In this document: one piece after another, positions 7,976 to 16,222 of the stretch
Layout: every line of letters begins with the position of its first letter
How positions within the stretch are numbered: position 1 is the first letter of the stretch
Source of the DNA: Cryobacterium sp. Y29
GTDB lineage: Bacteria; Actinomycetota; Actinomycetes; Actinomycetales; Microbacteriaceae
Length of the DNA: 64,000 nucleotides
Direction of reading: 5' to 3'
Assembly (NCBI RefSeq): GCF_002929825.1
Contig: NZ_PJJN01000036.1
Coordinates: 124,001 to 188,000 of the forward strand
The notes under the pieces: generated by a model
Told to the model about the DNA's origin: nothing
Seen by the model: only the letters and a program-made list of their open reading frames with translations
Database searches by the model: none
Position numbers and translations under genes: made by a program

Positions 7976-8878
7976 TCACTGCTCGTGGTCGGATTCCCGG
8001 GGCAACCACTTCAATAGAGCCGCCCGCAGCTTGGCTAGGTGCAGCGGGCGTATGAGGTACTCGTTCATGCCGACCGCGCGGGTGTGGTCGGCATCGCCGC
8101 GCACCGCGCTGGCTGTCATGGCCAGGATCGGCACATGTACACCCGTTCCCTCTGCCGCTCGAATGGCCGTGGCCAATTCGAAGCCGTTCATCTGTGGCAT
8201 TTGGAGGTCAGTGATCACCAGGTGGTAATCGCCCGTTGTCCACAGTGCGAGGGCTAGAGCGCCGTTGTCCCTGAGGTCGGCCTCGTATCCGAGTAGGTTC
8301 AGCTGCCATAAAATGAGCTTTTGATTAGTCGGATTACCTCCAGCCACAAGAATACGAGTGGCATCCGGGGCGCGAAGTGCCGTCGATCGTGTCCCTGCGG
8401 GAGAATCCTCAAGTATTGACCAGTCTCGCGCCCAGAAGCTGGAAGACGACTCGTTCGACCTCGAAACGTTGCCTCTTATTGAAGTCGTTTCCTCCGAAGC
8501 GTCCTCATCATCAGCCCGTGGTAGAAGCCATTTGATCGCGTCCTGAAGCTCCTGATAGTGCAGCGGCTTGGTGATGTAAGCATCACAAGCAGCCTGACGC
8601 GCCCGGTCCTGATCCCGAGACATGGCCATCGCTGTCAGGGCGATCACCGGTATTTCGGCAGTGGCGGGATCGCTCTTCAGCAAAGCGGTAGCGGCGAACC
8701 CGTCCATTCCCGGCAGCTGGATATCCATCAGAATCAGATCTGGCAGTTCAACCCGAGCGAGCAACAAACCACTCTCAGCATCGACGGCCTCAAACGTCGA
8801 GTGGCCCGCCCGGCGCACCAGCAGCGCCGCGAGCTTCATGTTGATGTGGTTGTCTTCAATGATGAGAATTCTGGCCAC
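7976..8878 (-). CDS. Response regulator with two receiver domains and no output domain
   Basis: A 300-residue protein made of two receivers joined by a polar Ser/Glu-rich linker (about residues 121-170). Receiver 1 is intact: acidic pair E8-D9, phospho-acceptor D52 in LILMDIQLPGMDG, and K104 in YITKPL. Receiver 2 keeps its aspartate (D224, VITDLQMPQMNG) but the acidic pair is replaced by Gly-Gly (ILVAGGNPTN), and the conserved lysine is Arg (LIRPLH). It should bind Mg2+ poorly and may not be phosphorylated. The GTG at 8878 is used because VARILIIEDN is the true receiver start and it follows the kinase stop by only a few bases. There is no DNA-binding domain, so signalling must go through a partner. 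Confidence 0.9.
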   Translation of the reverse strand: MARILIIEDNHINMKLAALLVRRAGHSTFEAVDAESGLLLARVELPDLILMDIQLPGMDGFAATALLKSDPATAEIPVIALTAMAMSRDQDRARQAACDAYITKPLHYQELQDAIKWLLPRADDEDASEETTSIRGNVSRSNESSSSFWARDWSILEDSPAGTRSTALRAPDATRILVAGGNPTNQKLILWQLNLLGYEADLRDNGALALALWTTGDYHLVITDLQMPQMNGFELATAIRAAEGTGVHVPILAMTASAVRGDADHTRAVGMNEYLIRPLHLAKLRAALLKWLPRESDHEQ

Positions 8879-8882
8879 ATCG

Positions 8883-11762
8883 CTACCTACCTGCCGGATC
8901 GTCGCGAAGTTCGCCCGACTGCAAAGCGCGCTTGACCTCGGCAATGAAGGACGTTCGGTTGAAGTTCTCCGTACCGAGCACGCGCACCGGCTGGCTCGGA
9001 TCGCTGTCGACCGCCGCTGATTCGCGCTTGGTGAGTGGCTTGCCAGACACGATCAACACGGGGATATGTTCGGTTCTCTCATCGTTCTGCAACGCCAACA
9101 CAACCTCGTAGCCGCTGAATCCTTCCATCATGAGATTGAGCAACACCAGGTCAGGATGCAAACGTTGCGCCATCTCGATGGCCGCCTCTTTTGTGAACGC
9201 GCGCTCGACTACATAATCCGGGCGGGTCAAAAAGCGTGCGATCACGTCAACAGTTTCGGGATCATCGTCGGCAACCAGAACGCATCGGGTGCGCCGGGCG
9301 TCAGGGCTGAGGCCGAGCGCGTGCAACGACTGCTGCAGCGCATGTCGGCCGATCGGCTTCTCCAGTACGGCGGCCGCGCCGTGCGTCAAGGCCAGGCTCA
9401 CATCGGTGTCGCCCGCAATGATCACAATCGGAACGGCGGCAAGATCCGAGAACTCGTGCAGGCGAATCAAAAAACCCCAACCGTCCATTCCCGGCAGACG
9501 GATGTCGAGGGTTACGAGACTCAGACGCTGTTTCGGGGCAAGGTTCAACCCTTCTTCACCGCTGCGCGCGATGATGACCCGAAACCCTTCAGCCTCCAAC
9601 AAAAGCCGAAGAACTTCGGCTCCTTTGGCGTCGTCCTCAATAACGAGAACGACGTGCTTGTCGGTGTGCTCGTCACCCGCGGGCACTTGCTGAAGGCTCT
9701 CGCCCACATCGGAGCGGGTCTCTGTCGGCGTATCTGGGGATTCGACCGCAGAGTCGCTTGTGAGCCGCCCCGTGGACGCAACCTCGTCGTTCTCGTTTTC
9801 GCCGTTTTCACCGTTGAGGGCCTCTTCCGGCGCCGCTCCCATGAATCCGCCGACAGCGGGCAACCTGTGGTTTCCCCCCGCACCTGCCGCCCTCCCGGGG
9901 TCGCGGTGTGCCGAGGCTATGGACTGGACGTCCGGGCCGGGAGCCGGCTCCAACGTTTCCGGCATTCCGTTGGAACTCGATTTTTTTTGCTTCCTGCCAG
10001 GCCAAGCTGGCGCTTGGTCATCGGTTGCGCCCAGGGGAAGCCAAATGGCAAAACTAGATCCCTCACCGGTCTCGCTGGCAACAGCAACGGTACCTCCCTG
10101 CAACTCCACCATCTGCTTGACCGTGGCGAGACCAAGTCCGGTCCCTTCGAACTTGCGCGCCAAAGTGCCGTCGATCTGACTGAAAGCGAGAAAGAGCTTG
10201 GACAGATTGTCACGTGAGATGCCCATGCCCGTATCGTCGACGCGAATTTCTAGAAAATCATCGACGTCACTCTTGGGAAGCGGAAAATCATGTACCGGTC
10301 GGGTCCCGGTAATTTTACCCGCTGCACTGCGCGGCACTCTTCTCGCTGTGAGTGTGACCGCACCAAGGTCAGGCGTGAACTTGACGGCATTGGACAACAG
10401 GTTGTAGACGATTTGCTTGGTTTTGCGTCGGTCAAGCAGTGGCATCCCTAGATCCTCCGCCCCGTCGAATACCAGGTGCAGTCCATGAGCCAGGGCGTCT
10501 TCTCGCACGATCAACAAGCTTTGCTTCAGCAGCAACTGCAGATCGACCGATTCCAGCTCGATGTCCATCATGCCCGCCTCGACTTTGGACAAGTCGAGGA
10601 TGTCATTGATCAGCGACAGAAGGTGGTGCCCGCTGGAATAAATGTCTCCGATGTACTCGCGCTGCGTTGCGCTGATCTCCCCGATGAGTCCGTCCTTGAG
10701 AGCCTCCGAAAAGCCGATGATGGCGTTCAAGGGAGTGCGCAGTTCGTGAGACATCGTTGCCAGGAACTCCGTTTTCATGCGGCTGGCGTGTTCCAACTCG
10801 ATGTTTGTCTTCTGGAGTGCCCGTTCGAAGCGCTTGCGCTCGGTCACATCACGGGCCGATGCAAAAACACCCTGCACCACTCGATCTCGATCGTAAAACG
10901 TCGCGGCGTTGTACGACACATCAGTCTCATCGCCATCTATGGAGCACACCGTCAGTTCGTAATCACTCACCTTGCTCTCGGTCAGAGCATGTTGGATAGC
11001 CTTGTCCGCCCGGACCGGATCGGTGAAGAAATTGCGGCACGGGGCGCCTATGAGCTCGTCCCTGGTGCGCCCAGTGAGCTTGATCATCTGCTGGTTCACG
11101 TCAGAGATAACCCCCCTGGTGTCGGTCATCATAAGCGCATCGATATTCGATTCGATGAGCGATCGGGTGTAGAACTGTTGGTCGCGCAGTCGCTGGTCAA
11201 GGAGAGATTGGGCCATCGATGCCTGATTGCGCGCTGTGTTGTCGGTGCTGATCAAGAGATATCCGATAATCTCCGCGTTGCCGTCACATAACGCCGTGAC
11301 CGACACCGTGGTCGGAAAGCGACTGCCATCCTTCCGAATCGTTGTCAGCTCATAGATATCTTCGATTCGCCGACTTGCCTTGTAAACCAAGGCTTCAAAG
11401 CCGGGTTGAATTGTGGTGTCGAATTCGACGCTCAACTGCGCAGCACGAGCGATGATTTCGTCTGGGTCGTGCATGTCTCCCGGCACACCCTTGTTGATTA
11501 CGTCTTCGGGCGTGTAACCGATCATGCGTTGCGCGCCCACGCTAAAAATTTGTATGAACCCTTTGGCGTCGGTAGCGACGCACGCAAAATTAGCGCTGTT
11601 GAAGATGGCATGCTGCAAGCTCACCGTCTGTTCCAGCATGTTCTTGTCGGCGACATCCTTTTGCGCACTCGAATACTCGTCGCTGGTCAGAGTCGGCTCT
11701 TCAGCGCTCATTCCGTCGTGACTTGACGTCCAGGAGTCGTCCTCACCGCGGGGTTTTGTCAT
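8883..11762 (-). CDS. Soluble hybrid sensor histidine kinase: PAS-PAS-HisKA-HATPase-REC-REC
   Basis: A 959-residue protein with no membrane segment. Two PAS domains (about 45-175 and 200-315) precede a HisKA dimerisation domain with the phospho-histidine in ATMSHELRTPLNA. The ATPase follows, with the N box NLLSNAVKF, DTGMGIS and GTGLGLA. A 100-residue disordered Pro/Glu/Asn-rich linker leads to receiver 1 (intact: IEDD, LDIRLPGMDG, LEKPI). Receiver 2 keeps the acidic triplet (VADDDPE) but has Asn where the phospho-acceptor Asp belongs (LVLLNLMMEG) and no clear lysine. The ATG at 11762 has GGAGGG 11 bases upstream. Directly upstream of the two-receiver protein, its presumed phosphotransfer partner. 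Confidence 0.92.
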   Translation of the reverse strand: MTKPRGEDDSWTSSHDGMSAEEPTLTSDEYSSAQKDVADKNMLEQTVSLQHAIFNSANFACVATDAKGFIQIFSVGAQRMIGYTPEDVINKGVPGDMHDPDEIIARAAQLSVEFDTTIQPGFEALVYKASRRIEDIYELTTIRKDGSRFPTTVSVTALCDGNAEIIGYLLISTDNTARNQASMAQSLLDQRLRDQQFYTRSLIESNIDALMMTDTRGVISDVNQQMIKLTGRTRDELIGAPCRNFFTDPVRADKAIQHALTESKVSDYELTVCSIDGDETDVSYNAATFYDRDRVVQGVFASARDVTERKRFERALQKTNIELEHASRMKTEFLATMSHELRTPLNAIIGFSEALKDGLIGEISATQREYIGDIYSSGHHLLSLINDILDLSKVEAGMMDIELESVDLQLLLKQSLLIVREDALAHGLHLVFDGAEDLGMPLLDRRKTKQIVYNLLSNAVKFTPDLGAVTLTARRVPRSAAGKITGTRPVHDFPLPKSDVDDFLEIRVDDTGMGISRDNLSKLFLAFSQIDGTLARKFEGTGLGLATVKQMVELQGGTVAVASETGEGSSFAIWLPLGATDDQAPAWPGRKQKKSSSNGMPETLEPAPGPDVQSIASAHRDPGRAAGAGGNHRLPAVGGFMGAAPEEALNGENGENENDEVASTGRLTSDSAVESPDTPTETRSDVGESLQQVPAGDEHTDKHVVLVIEDDAKGAEVLRLLLEAEGFRVIIARSGEEGLNLAPKQRLSLVTLDIRLPGMDGWGFLIRLHEFSDLAAVPIVIIAGDTDVSLALTHGAAAVLEKPIGRHALQQSLHALGLSPDARRTRCVLVADDDPETVDVIARFLTRPDYVVERAFTKEAAIEMAQRLHPDLVLLNLMMEGFSGYEVVLALQNDERTEHIPVLIVSGKPLTKRESAAVDSDPSQPVRVLGTENFNRTSFIAEVKRALQSGELRDDPAGR

Positions 11763-11902
11763 GCCGGTCACACCCTCCGTGATCTATCGCTCCGCCAGAT
11801 GCGATTAGTGCAGTCAAGCAGCTTGCAGTTCGGTCTAGCGACACGCGGTCGACGCGGTCGCCGAGCCTGATTGTCGGGAGCCACCCGGGAATTCGCCTGA
11901 CT

Positions 11903-12121
11903 TCAATCTATATCATGAGACACCCTCATATGCCCCTGTTTGGGGGGTGGTCGCGAATACCCGCCCCGGGTACAAAAGGTCGGGTTCGGCGCGAGCCGAA
12001 CCCGACCTTCGACTGCCCTGCTGCCCGGTAAGTAGATCGAGGTCACGACGACCTCGCCGTCAACGACGACGGCTTCAGCGCTGATCGTGGGGTCGGGCGC
12101 TGTAACGAGGGTGTAAACCAC
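11903..12121 (-). pseudogene. Small open frame, probably the remnant of a truncated gene
   Basis: Codons from the GTG at 12121 for about 40 residues (VVYTLVTAPDPTISAEAVVV and on) have strong G/C third positions and read like a beta-rich protein. The frame then runs straight through a perfect 15-bp terminator hairpin (11976-12009) and out to a stop at 11903 with no coding character. A real gene would normally stop before its terminator, so this looks like a piece of a gene cut off on both sides. I recognise no family. Confidence 0.3.
11976..12009 (-). terminator. Rho-independent terminator (15-bp stem, four-base loop)
   Basis: A perfect 15-bp inverted repeat (AAGGTCGGGTTCGGC and its complement) encloses a 4-base loop. 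On the minus strand it continues into TTTTGTA. The plus-strand loop is GCGA, a stable tetraloop type. Confidence 0.65.
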
Positions 12122-12232
12122 GGTGGAGTAGTACGAAGAGATGTATCCATGTTCGGGCAGTCGTCAGATGCGGCACGGTGTCGAGTCTGCGCTGTCTCAC
12201 GACGCTGCGAGGTTGACTCCTATGATGGGGTC

Positions 12233-12994
12233 ATGAAGACGGTCGCGGTGTACAGCACCAAGGGTGGGGTCGGCAAGACAACGACTGCGGTCAATCTCGC
12301 CTGGGAGGCGTCCCACGAGTGCCGGGTGCTGCTGTGGGACCTGGACCCGCAGGGCGCTGCGACGTATCTCCTCAACGTCAAAGGAAAGGTCAAAGGCGGC
12401 GTGGATTCTCTCATTCGGGGCAAAAGCCACGTGGATGCTGTCATCCGGCCGACCGCGTACAAAAACCTCGATGTGCTCCCGGCGGATGACACCTACCGAA
12501 ATCTGGACCTGTTCCTTGACTCAGCGAAAAAGTCGACGCAGCGTATCGCCAAGGTACTGGAGTCGGTCTCGAACCAATACGATGTCGTGATCCTCGATTG
12601 CCCGCCCGGGGCGTCCCTCGTGGCGGAAAACGCACTCCACGCGGCCGATCTTGCCGTGGTCCCCCTTGTACCGTCGCCGCTTTCGCTTCGTTCACTGGCC
12701 CAGGTCAACGAGATCATCGCGGCATCGGACCGGCCGCCCAAAGTGTTCGCATTTCTTTCGATGGTGGACCGCCGCAAGCTTGTGCACCGCTCTACCGCAG
12801 AGGTGTTGCCGCGCGAACACCCGGAGGTGATCGACCTCGTCGTTCCCGCGACCGTCGTGATCGAACGGATGGGCACCGAACGCGCTCCGATCGGAACATA
12901 CGCACCGAGCACTGAGGCCGCGCAGGTATTCGCTCAGCTCTGGGGGTACGTTCGTGCCTCGTCGAAAATCAAGGTGAGCTCGCGACGTGGCTAA
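12233..12994 (+). CDS. ParA/MinD-family ATPase (orphan ParA)
   Basis: A 253-residue protein starting MKTVAVYSTKGGVGKTTTAV, the deviant Walker A of ParA/Soj/MinD, followed by WDLDPQGAA (Walker A') and VVILDCPPG (Walker B). These ATPases dimerise on DNA or membrane to position cargo such as plasmids, chromosome origins or protein clusters. No ParB gene or cluster of parS-like sites is visible beside it, unlike a partition cassette. It may be an accessory ParA serving an unknown cargo, or the survivor of an integrated element. The ATG at 12233 directly precedes the P-loop strand as in the family. Confidence 0.9.
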   Translation: MKTVAVYSTKGGVGKTTTAVNLAWEASHECRVLLWDLDPQGAATYLLNVKGKVKGGVDSLIRGKSHVDAVIRPTAYKNLDVLPADDTYRNLDLFLDSAKKSTQRIAKVLESVSNQYDVVILDCPPGASLVAENALHAADLAVVPLVPSPLSLRSLAQVNEIIAASDRPPKVFAFLSMVDRRKLVHRSTAEVLPREHPEVIDLVVPATVVIERMGTERAPIGTYAPSTEAAQVFAQLWGYVRASSKIKVSSRRG

Positions 12995-13019
12995 AACGTT
13001 GCGCTAGAGCGAGTCGACG

Positions 13020-13238
13020 CTATACCACTCGTGGAGGTGTGTTCCGCTCCGCGCGCAGCTGCGACCGGGCTGCGTGTTCGACCCGCACCGGGATGAAGTC
13101 CCGGATGGGTTTGTCAGAGAGGGAAGCGTGGCACGCCGTCACGACCGCTTGCACCCGATCCGGTGGTAGATCCGCGTACCTGACCTCAAGCCGGCGAACC
13201 ATATTGTCGACCGCATTCTTTTCCTGCTTTGAGTCCAT
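13020..13238 (-). CDS. Small protein with a three-helix bundle dimerisation-type domain
   Basis: A 72-residue helical protein. The pattern VRRLEVRYADLPPDRVQAVV, then HASLSDKPIRDFIPVRVEHAA, matches a short actinobacterial family described as three-helix bundle dimerisation domain proteins, in which a conserved IRDF(I/V)P-VEH-A block ends the last helix. The role is unknown; members are often near stress or accessory genes. No partner gene is evident here: the ParA gene is convergent and a haloacid dehalogenase lies upstream. Identification is by recall of the motif, without a search. Confidence 0.7.
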   Translation of the reverse strand: MDSKQEKNAVDNMVRRLEVRYADLPPDRVQAVVTACHASLSDKPIRDFIPVRVEHAARSQLRAERNTPPRVV

Positions 13239-13522
13239 GGTTCATTGTGCCTACATTCCGTGCTGTTCGTAACCAGATTCTCCACCCTGGTTTGAGTGCG
13301 ATCACGACGTCGAGGGTGCGTACGACGACGACTTTTTCTACCCGACCGGGGCAGGGCACGCCCCGGAGGTGAAAAAAATCACGGCGTAACTGACCCGTCC
13401 TCGATCGATGTGCGCCGTGTGTACATCCACGTCGATACCCTGCTCTCCCGCTCGGTGAGGCTGCGGAGGCTGTGCGTCGTCGTGTCCAGACACAGTCAGA
13501 GTCGCCCACCGAGCGCAGAATC
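13239..13522. other. Intergenic stretch, no supported gene
   Basis: About 280 bases between the start of the small helical-protein gene and the end of the dehalogenase gene. Short open frames on both strands here have no family features. The promoter of the small protein gene should lie at the left end. Confidence 0.5.
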
Positions 13523-14197
13523 CTAAGCCTGAAGGCGCTCGGCGAGCTCGCTGAGATTTGGAACGGTGTAATCCGGTGTCGCAAAGTAGTTCGGATAGGG
13601 TGCATCGGTTCGGTTCAGCCAGGCGGTGCGCAGGCCCGCCTGAGCTGCCCCGTGGATGTCCCAGGGGTGCACCGCGACCAGGAGCATGTCGGCCGGTCGA
13701 ACTCCGAGAACCTCCGCCGCGTACCGGTAGGCGGAACCGACTGGTTTCCATTGCGGGGCATCCTCGACAGTGAGAAGCGCCTCGAAGTCAGTGCGAATCG
13801 CCGCCGTGGTCAGCATGTTCTGGGCCAGCTGCGCGGACCCGTTGGAGAGGGTTGCGAGGCGACATCCGGCATCCTTGAGCGCCCGCACGCCGTCTGCGAC
13901 GTCCGGGTGCAGCTTCAATGCCCCGAGGCCTTCCAGGACGTGGTTTATTGCCTCGTCGATGGTGCTGGTCAGGGCAACGTCGCGGAACAGAGTTCGCAGG
14001 ATCTCCGCGCCCGCCACGGAAAATTTCACGCTGCCCCCAGACGCGGCCAGGGCGAACCCATCCCGCAGCACGGATGCGAACCAAATGCGGGCCAGGTACC
14101 CCGGCGCACCGACCTCTACGAAGCGATCCTCCATCGGAGACATGTCGGAGAGGGTTTCATTGACATCAAAAACTATCACCGGCATGGCTGCATTCAT
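13523..14197 (-). CDS. Haloacid dehalogenase type II (L-2-haloacid dehalogenase-like)
   Basis: A 224-residue HAD protein with the nucleophile motif VFDVNETLSD, a long helical cap, the Ser/Asn motif LATLSNGSAQL, the lysine QWKPVGSAY and the final acidic-loop block HPWDIHGAAQAGLRTAW. The last block is highly typical of type II haloacid dehalogenases, which hydrolyse 2-halo acids through an aspartyl ester. Many actinobacterial members have untested substrates. The ATG at 14197 has GGAG nine bases upstream. The longer open frame upstream has no similarity. It stands alone on this strand. Confidence 0.9.
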   Translation of the reverse strand: MNAAMPVIVFDVNETLSDMSPMEDRFVEVGAPGYLARIWFASVLRDGFALAASGGSVKFSVAGAEILRTLFRDVALTSTIDEAINHVLEGLGALKLHPDVADGVRALKDAGCRLATLSNGSAQLAQNMLTTAAIRTDFEALLTVEDAPQWKPVGSAYRYAAEVLGVRPADMLLVAVHPWDIHGAAQAGLRTAWLNRTDAPYPNYFATPDYTVPNLSELAERLQA

Positions 14198-14809
14198 GGT
14201 GGACTCCTCAAGGTTGATCAATGTACCAGCTGCTGTGAACCGACTAGTCCTGTTTCGGCCCCAGCACGACGACGGACGAGCGTTGTGTTGTGTTCGCGAT
14301 CTTACCGAACGCTCCCAGTCCGCAGTCACGGACACGATGATGAACACTGTGCGTTCAACCATTTCACGGTGCTCCAGTTTGCGCAAAGCCTCGTTGCGGA
14401 TGCACGTCGGGCGCGATTGTTGCGGGATGGACCGGGTCGCCTACTCGTGGGATATCCCAGACGGTCCGATCGAACCCGAGATCAGGCTTGGCTCCATTCA
14501 GATCACACGTCGTTGCTACGCTCGTGGTTTTCCAGTGCCGCTGCACGGTCGACTGTTAACGCCGACCCCGAGAAACCGCCCCGATCATCGGGCACTATAT
14601 CGGGCCGGGGCAAACGCGACACTCAGCATCGTTGACAGCGACGAAGTCCGTAACGGCGCGGGAATGCCCGTGGAAGGTTCCTCTTTCGGGCGCTCGCGTG
14701 GCCGATAACGTCCGGCATTTCCGCTCACTCAAGCAACCTTCGGTTGCGTGTAGCGGGTGCGCGGGGTTATGGTGACGTGCAACCAAACATTGCAGAAGGT
14801 CGGACGAAA
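14198..14809. other. Long intergenic region with one doubtful small open frame
   Basis: About 600 bases between the divergent dehalogenase and SRPBCC genes. On the plus strand, 14428-14708 could encode a 93-residue peptide (MDRVAYSWDIPDGPIEPEIR...) whose codons are G/C-rich at the third position for the first 50 residues, but it matches no family I know and has no ribosome site. It may be a remnant. The rest looks non-coding and should hold both divergent promoters. Confidence 0.35.
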
Positions 14810-15274
14810 ATGGAGTACGGACGCATCGAACGCGAGTTCCGCATCGACGCCTCGCCCGAGGTGGTTTACAAAGTCATCAGCAGTCCCGCGCACATCCGGG
14901 AATGGTGGCATGCTGAGGCGCTCCTGGAGCCTGTCCCAGGTGCTGTCGGTGAACTTGTTTGGGGAGACAAAGCCAAAGCTGAGGTGGAGGTCGTTTCCAT
15001 CACCGTGGTTGGTGCTGAACAGCCTCGTTTGTTTTCCTTCCGTTGGGTTTATCCCCTCGGTGACGTCGCGACCCCTGCTAACTCGTTACTGGTGACCTTC
15101 GAACTCGTGCCGTCTGGCACTGGCACCGTGGTTCGTCTTACCGAGGTGGGATTCCGCGAAATGGGTTGGGAGGCTGCCGTTCTTGAGAAACAATACAAGG
15201 AGCACTCCGTCGGCTGGACTATGCACTTGGCCAGCCTTCGCGACTATCTCGGGCAACTGGTTGCCGCCCAATGA
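14810..15274 (+). CDS. SRPBCC (AHSA1-like) domain protein
   Basis: A 154-residue START-like domain: IEREFRIDASPEVVYKVISS, then HIREWW, a central LFSFRWVY and a final HSVGWTMHLASLRDYL helix. This is the activator-of-Hsp90-ATPase-1-like branch of SRPBCC proteins, which bind hydrophobic ligands; bacterial members have no fixed function. Its stop overlaps the ATG of an ArsR regulator (ATGA), the standard pair SRPBCC-ArsR in Actinobacteria. Here the SRPBCC gene comes first. The start is ATG 14810, where the family begins; the frame stays open upstream. Confidence 0.88.
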   Translation: MEYGRIEREFRIDASPEVVYKVISSPAHIREWWHAEALLEPVPGAVGELVWGDKAKAEVEVVSITVVGAEQPRLFSFRWVYPLGDVATPANSLLVTFELVPSGTGTVVRLTEVGFREMGWEAAVLEKQYKEHSVGWTMHLASLRDYLGQLVAAQ

Positions 15275-15633
15275 CTGCGGTAATCGACGATGACCTGTGG
15301 TCTGCGATCGGCGACCCGACCCGGCGGCGCATGCTCGACATGCTCTTGGCTGCTGGCGGTGGCACGGCAACCAGCCTCAGCCACGAACTTCCCGTGACGC
15401 GTCAGGCCGTTGCCAAGCACCTTGGGGTACTGCACCGTGTTGGCTTGGTGCATGCCGCGCCCATCGGACGGGAGATGTGCTACCGATTGGACGATGCACA
15501 GTTCGCTCGCGCGGTAGCGCAGCTCTCCACCGTCGGGGCATCGTGGGACGCACGGTTACAGCGGATCACCCAGATCGCCGAAGCAATCCAGCGTCGCCAA
15601 GACGCTGATCCCGGCCGACAAAACAAGACGTAG
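15271..15633 (+). CDS. ArsR-family winged-helix regulator
   Basis: A 120-residue regulator: LWSAIGDPTRRRMLDML, then TATSLSHELPVTRQAVAKHLGVLHRVGLV, the classical ArsR helix-turn-helix, followed by a wing GREMCYRLDD. It has no cysteine pair in the recognition helix of the metal-sensing ArsR/SmtB type, so it is unlikely to be a metal sensor. Such regulators usually control the adjoining SRPBCC gene. It overlaps that gene by four bases and is followed 12 bases later by an unknown gene (15646) in the same operon. Confidence 0.9.
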   Translation: MTAVIDDDLWSAIGDPTRRRMLDMLLAAGGGTATSLSHELPVTRQAVAKHLGVLHRVGLVHAAPIGREMCYRLDDAQFARAVAQLSTVGASWDARLQRITQIAEAIQRRQDADPGRQNKT

Positions 15634-15645
15634 AGGAAGAACCTC

Positions 15646-16131
15646 ATGATCACAACAGCCCTTCGAAGCGCCTATGAAAAGTTGTTCGAAACGGCATCCA
15701 TTCCAGATCTCGGCGAAGATCGTGACGGGGGTTGGAACGCCGATCAGATATTGGCTCATCTCCTCAGTGTGGATGCCGCCATCGCGGCGGTTGCGCTCGG
15801 AGTCGTTTCGGGCTCGCGTCCCAGCTTCGACAACCGGATCTCTCTCGATTCCTGGAACCTGGACCGGATCATCGCCGCTCACTCAGGTAGATCCGACTTG
15901 CTAGACCATGTTCGAAATCAAGCCACGATACTGTGCGACATCGCCGATCAACTCAGCGACCAAATTTCCTCCGCGCTGGTCCCGGCGCTCCTGCTGTCTA
16001 ACGACGCGCTCATATCAGACCAGCCCATCCCCCTTGCAAGCCTCATCGACGGGCTCGCTGAGGACCACGTTCCCGTACACACTCAACAGCTCCTCGACCT
16101 TCGCGTCGCCGTGCGCGAGCACATCTCATAG
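15646..16131 (+). CDS. Conserved hypothetical helical protein, third gene of the SRPBCC-ArsR operon
   Basis: A 161-residue, largely helical protein with no cysteine-histidine metal site beyond DQILAHLLSVDAAI near residue 45. It superficially resembles DinB/maleylpyruvate isomerase-like four-helix proteins (a W-AHLL start helix) but lacks the later histidines. AAGAGGAAG-like purines precede the ATG. Its position directly behind the ArsR gene suggests the same transcript and a role linked to whatever the SRPBCC protein binds. Family not recognised with certainty. Confidence 0.72.
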   Translation: MITTALRSAYEKLFETASIPDLGEDRDGGWNADQILAHLLSVDAAIAAVALGVVSGSRPSFDNRISLDSWNLDRIIAAHSGRSDLLDHVRNQATILCDIADQLSDQISSALVPALLLSNDALISDQPIPLASLIDGLAEDHVPVHTQQLLDLRVAVREHIS

Positions 16132-16222
16132 CGGCACTCTCGGCCGGAGTCGACACAAGTCAGGCGCCAGCTAATTTCGCGAACAAAAATTTGTGCAGGA
16201 TTTCCGATTCGCTCGATGTGCA

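Noticed and set aside
14198-14743. Several 60-90 codon frames between the dehalogenase and SRPBCC genes
   Set aside because: No ribosome sites, no family similarity, overlapping on both strands; only one is mentioned as doubtful.
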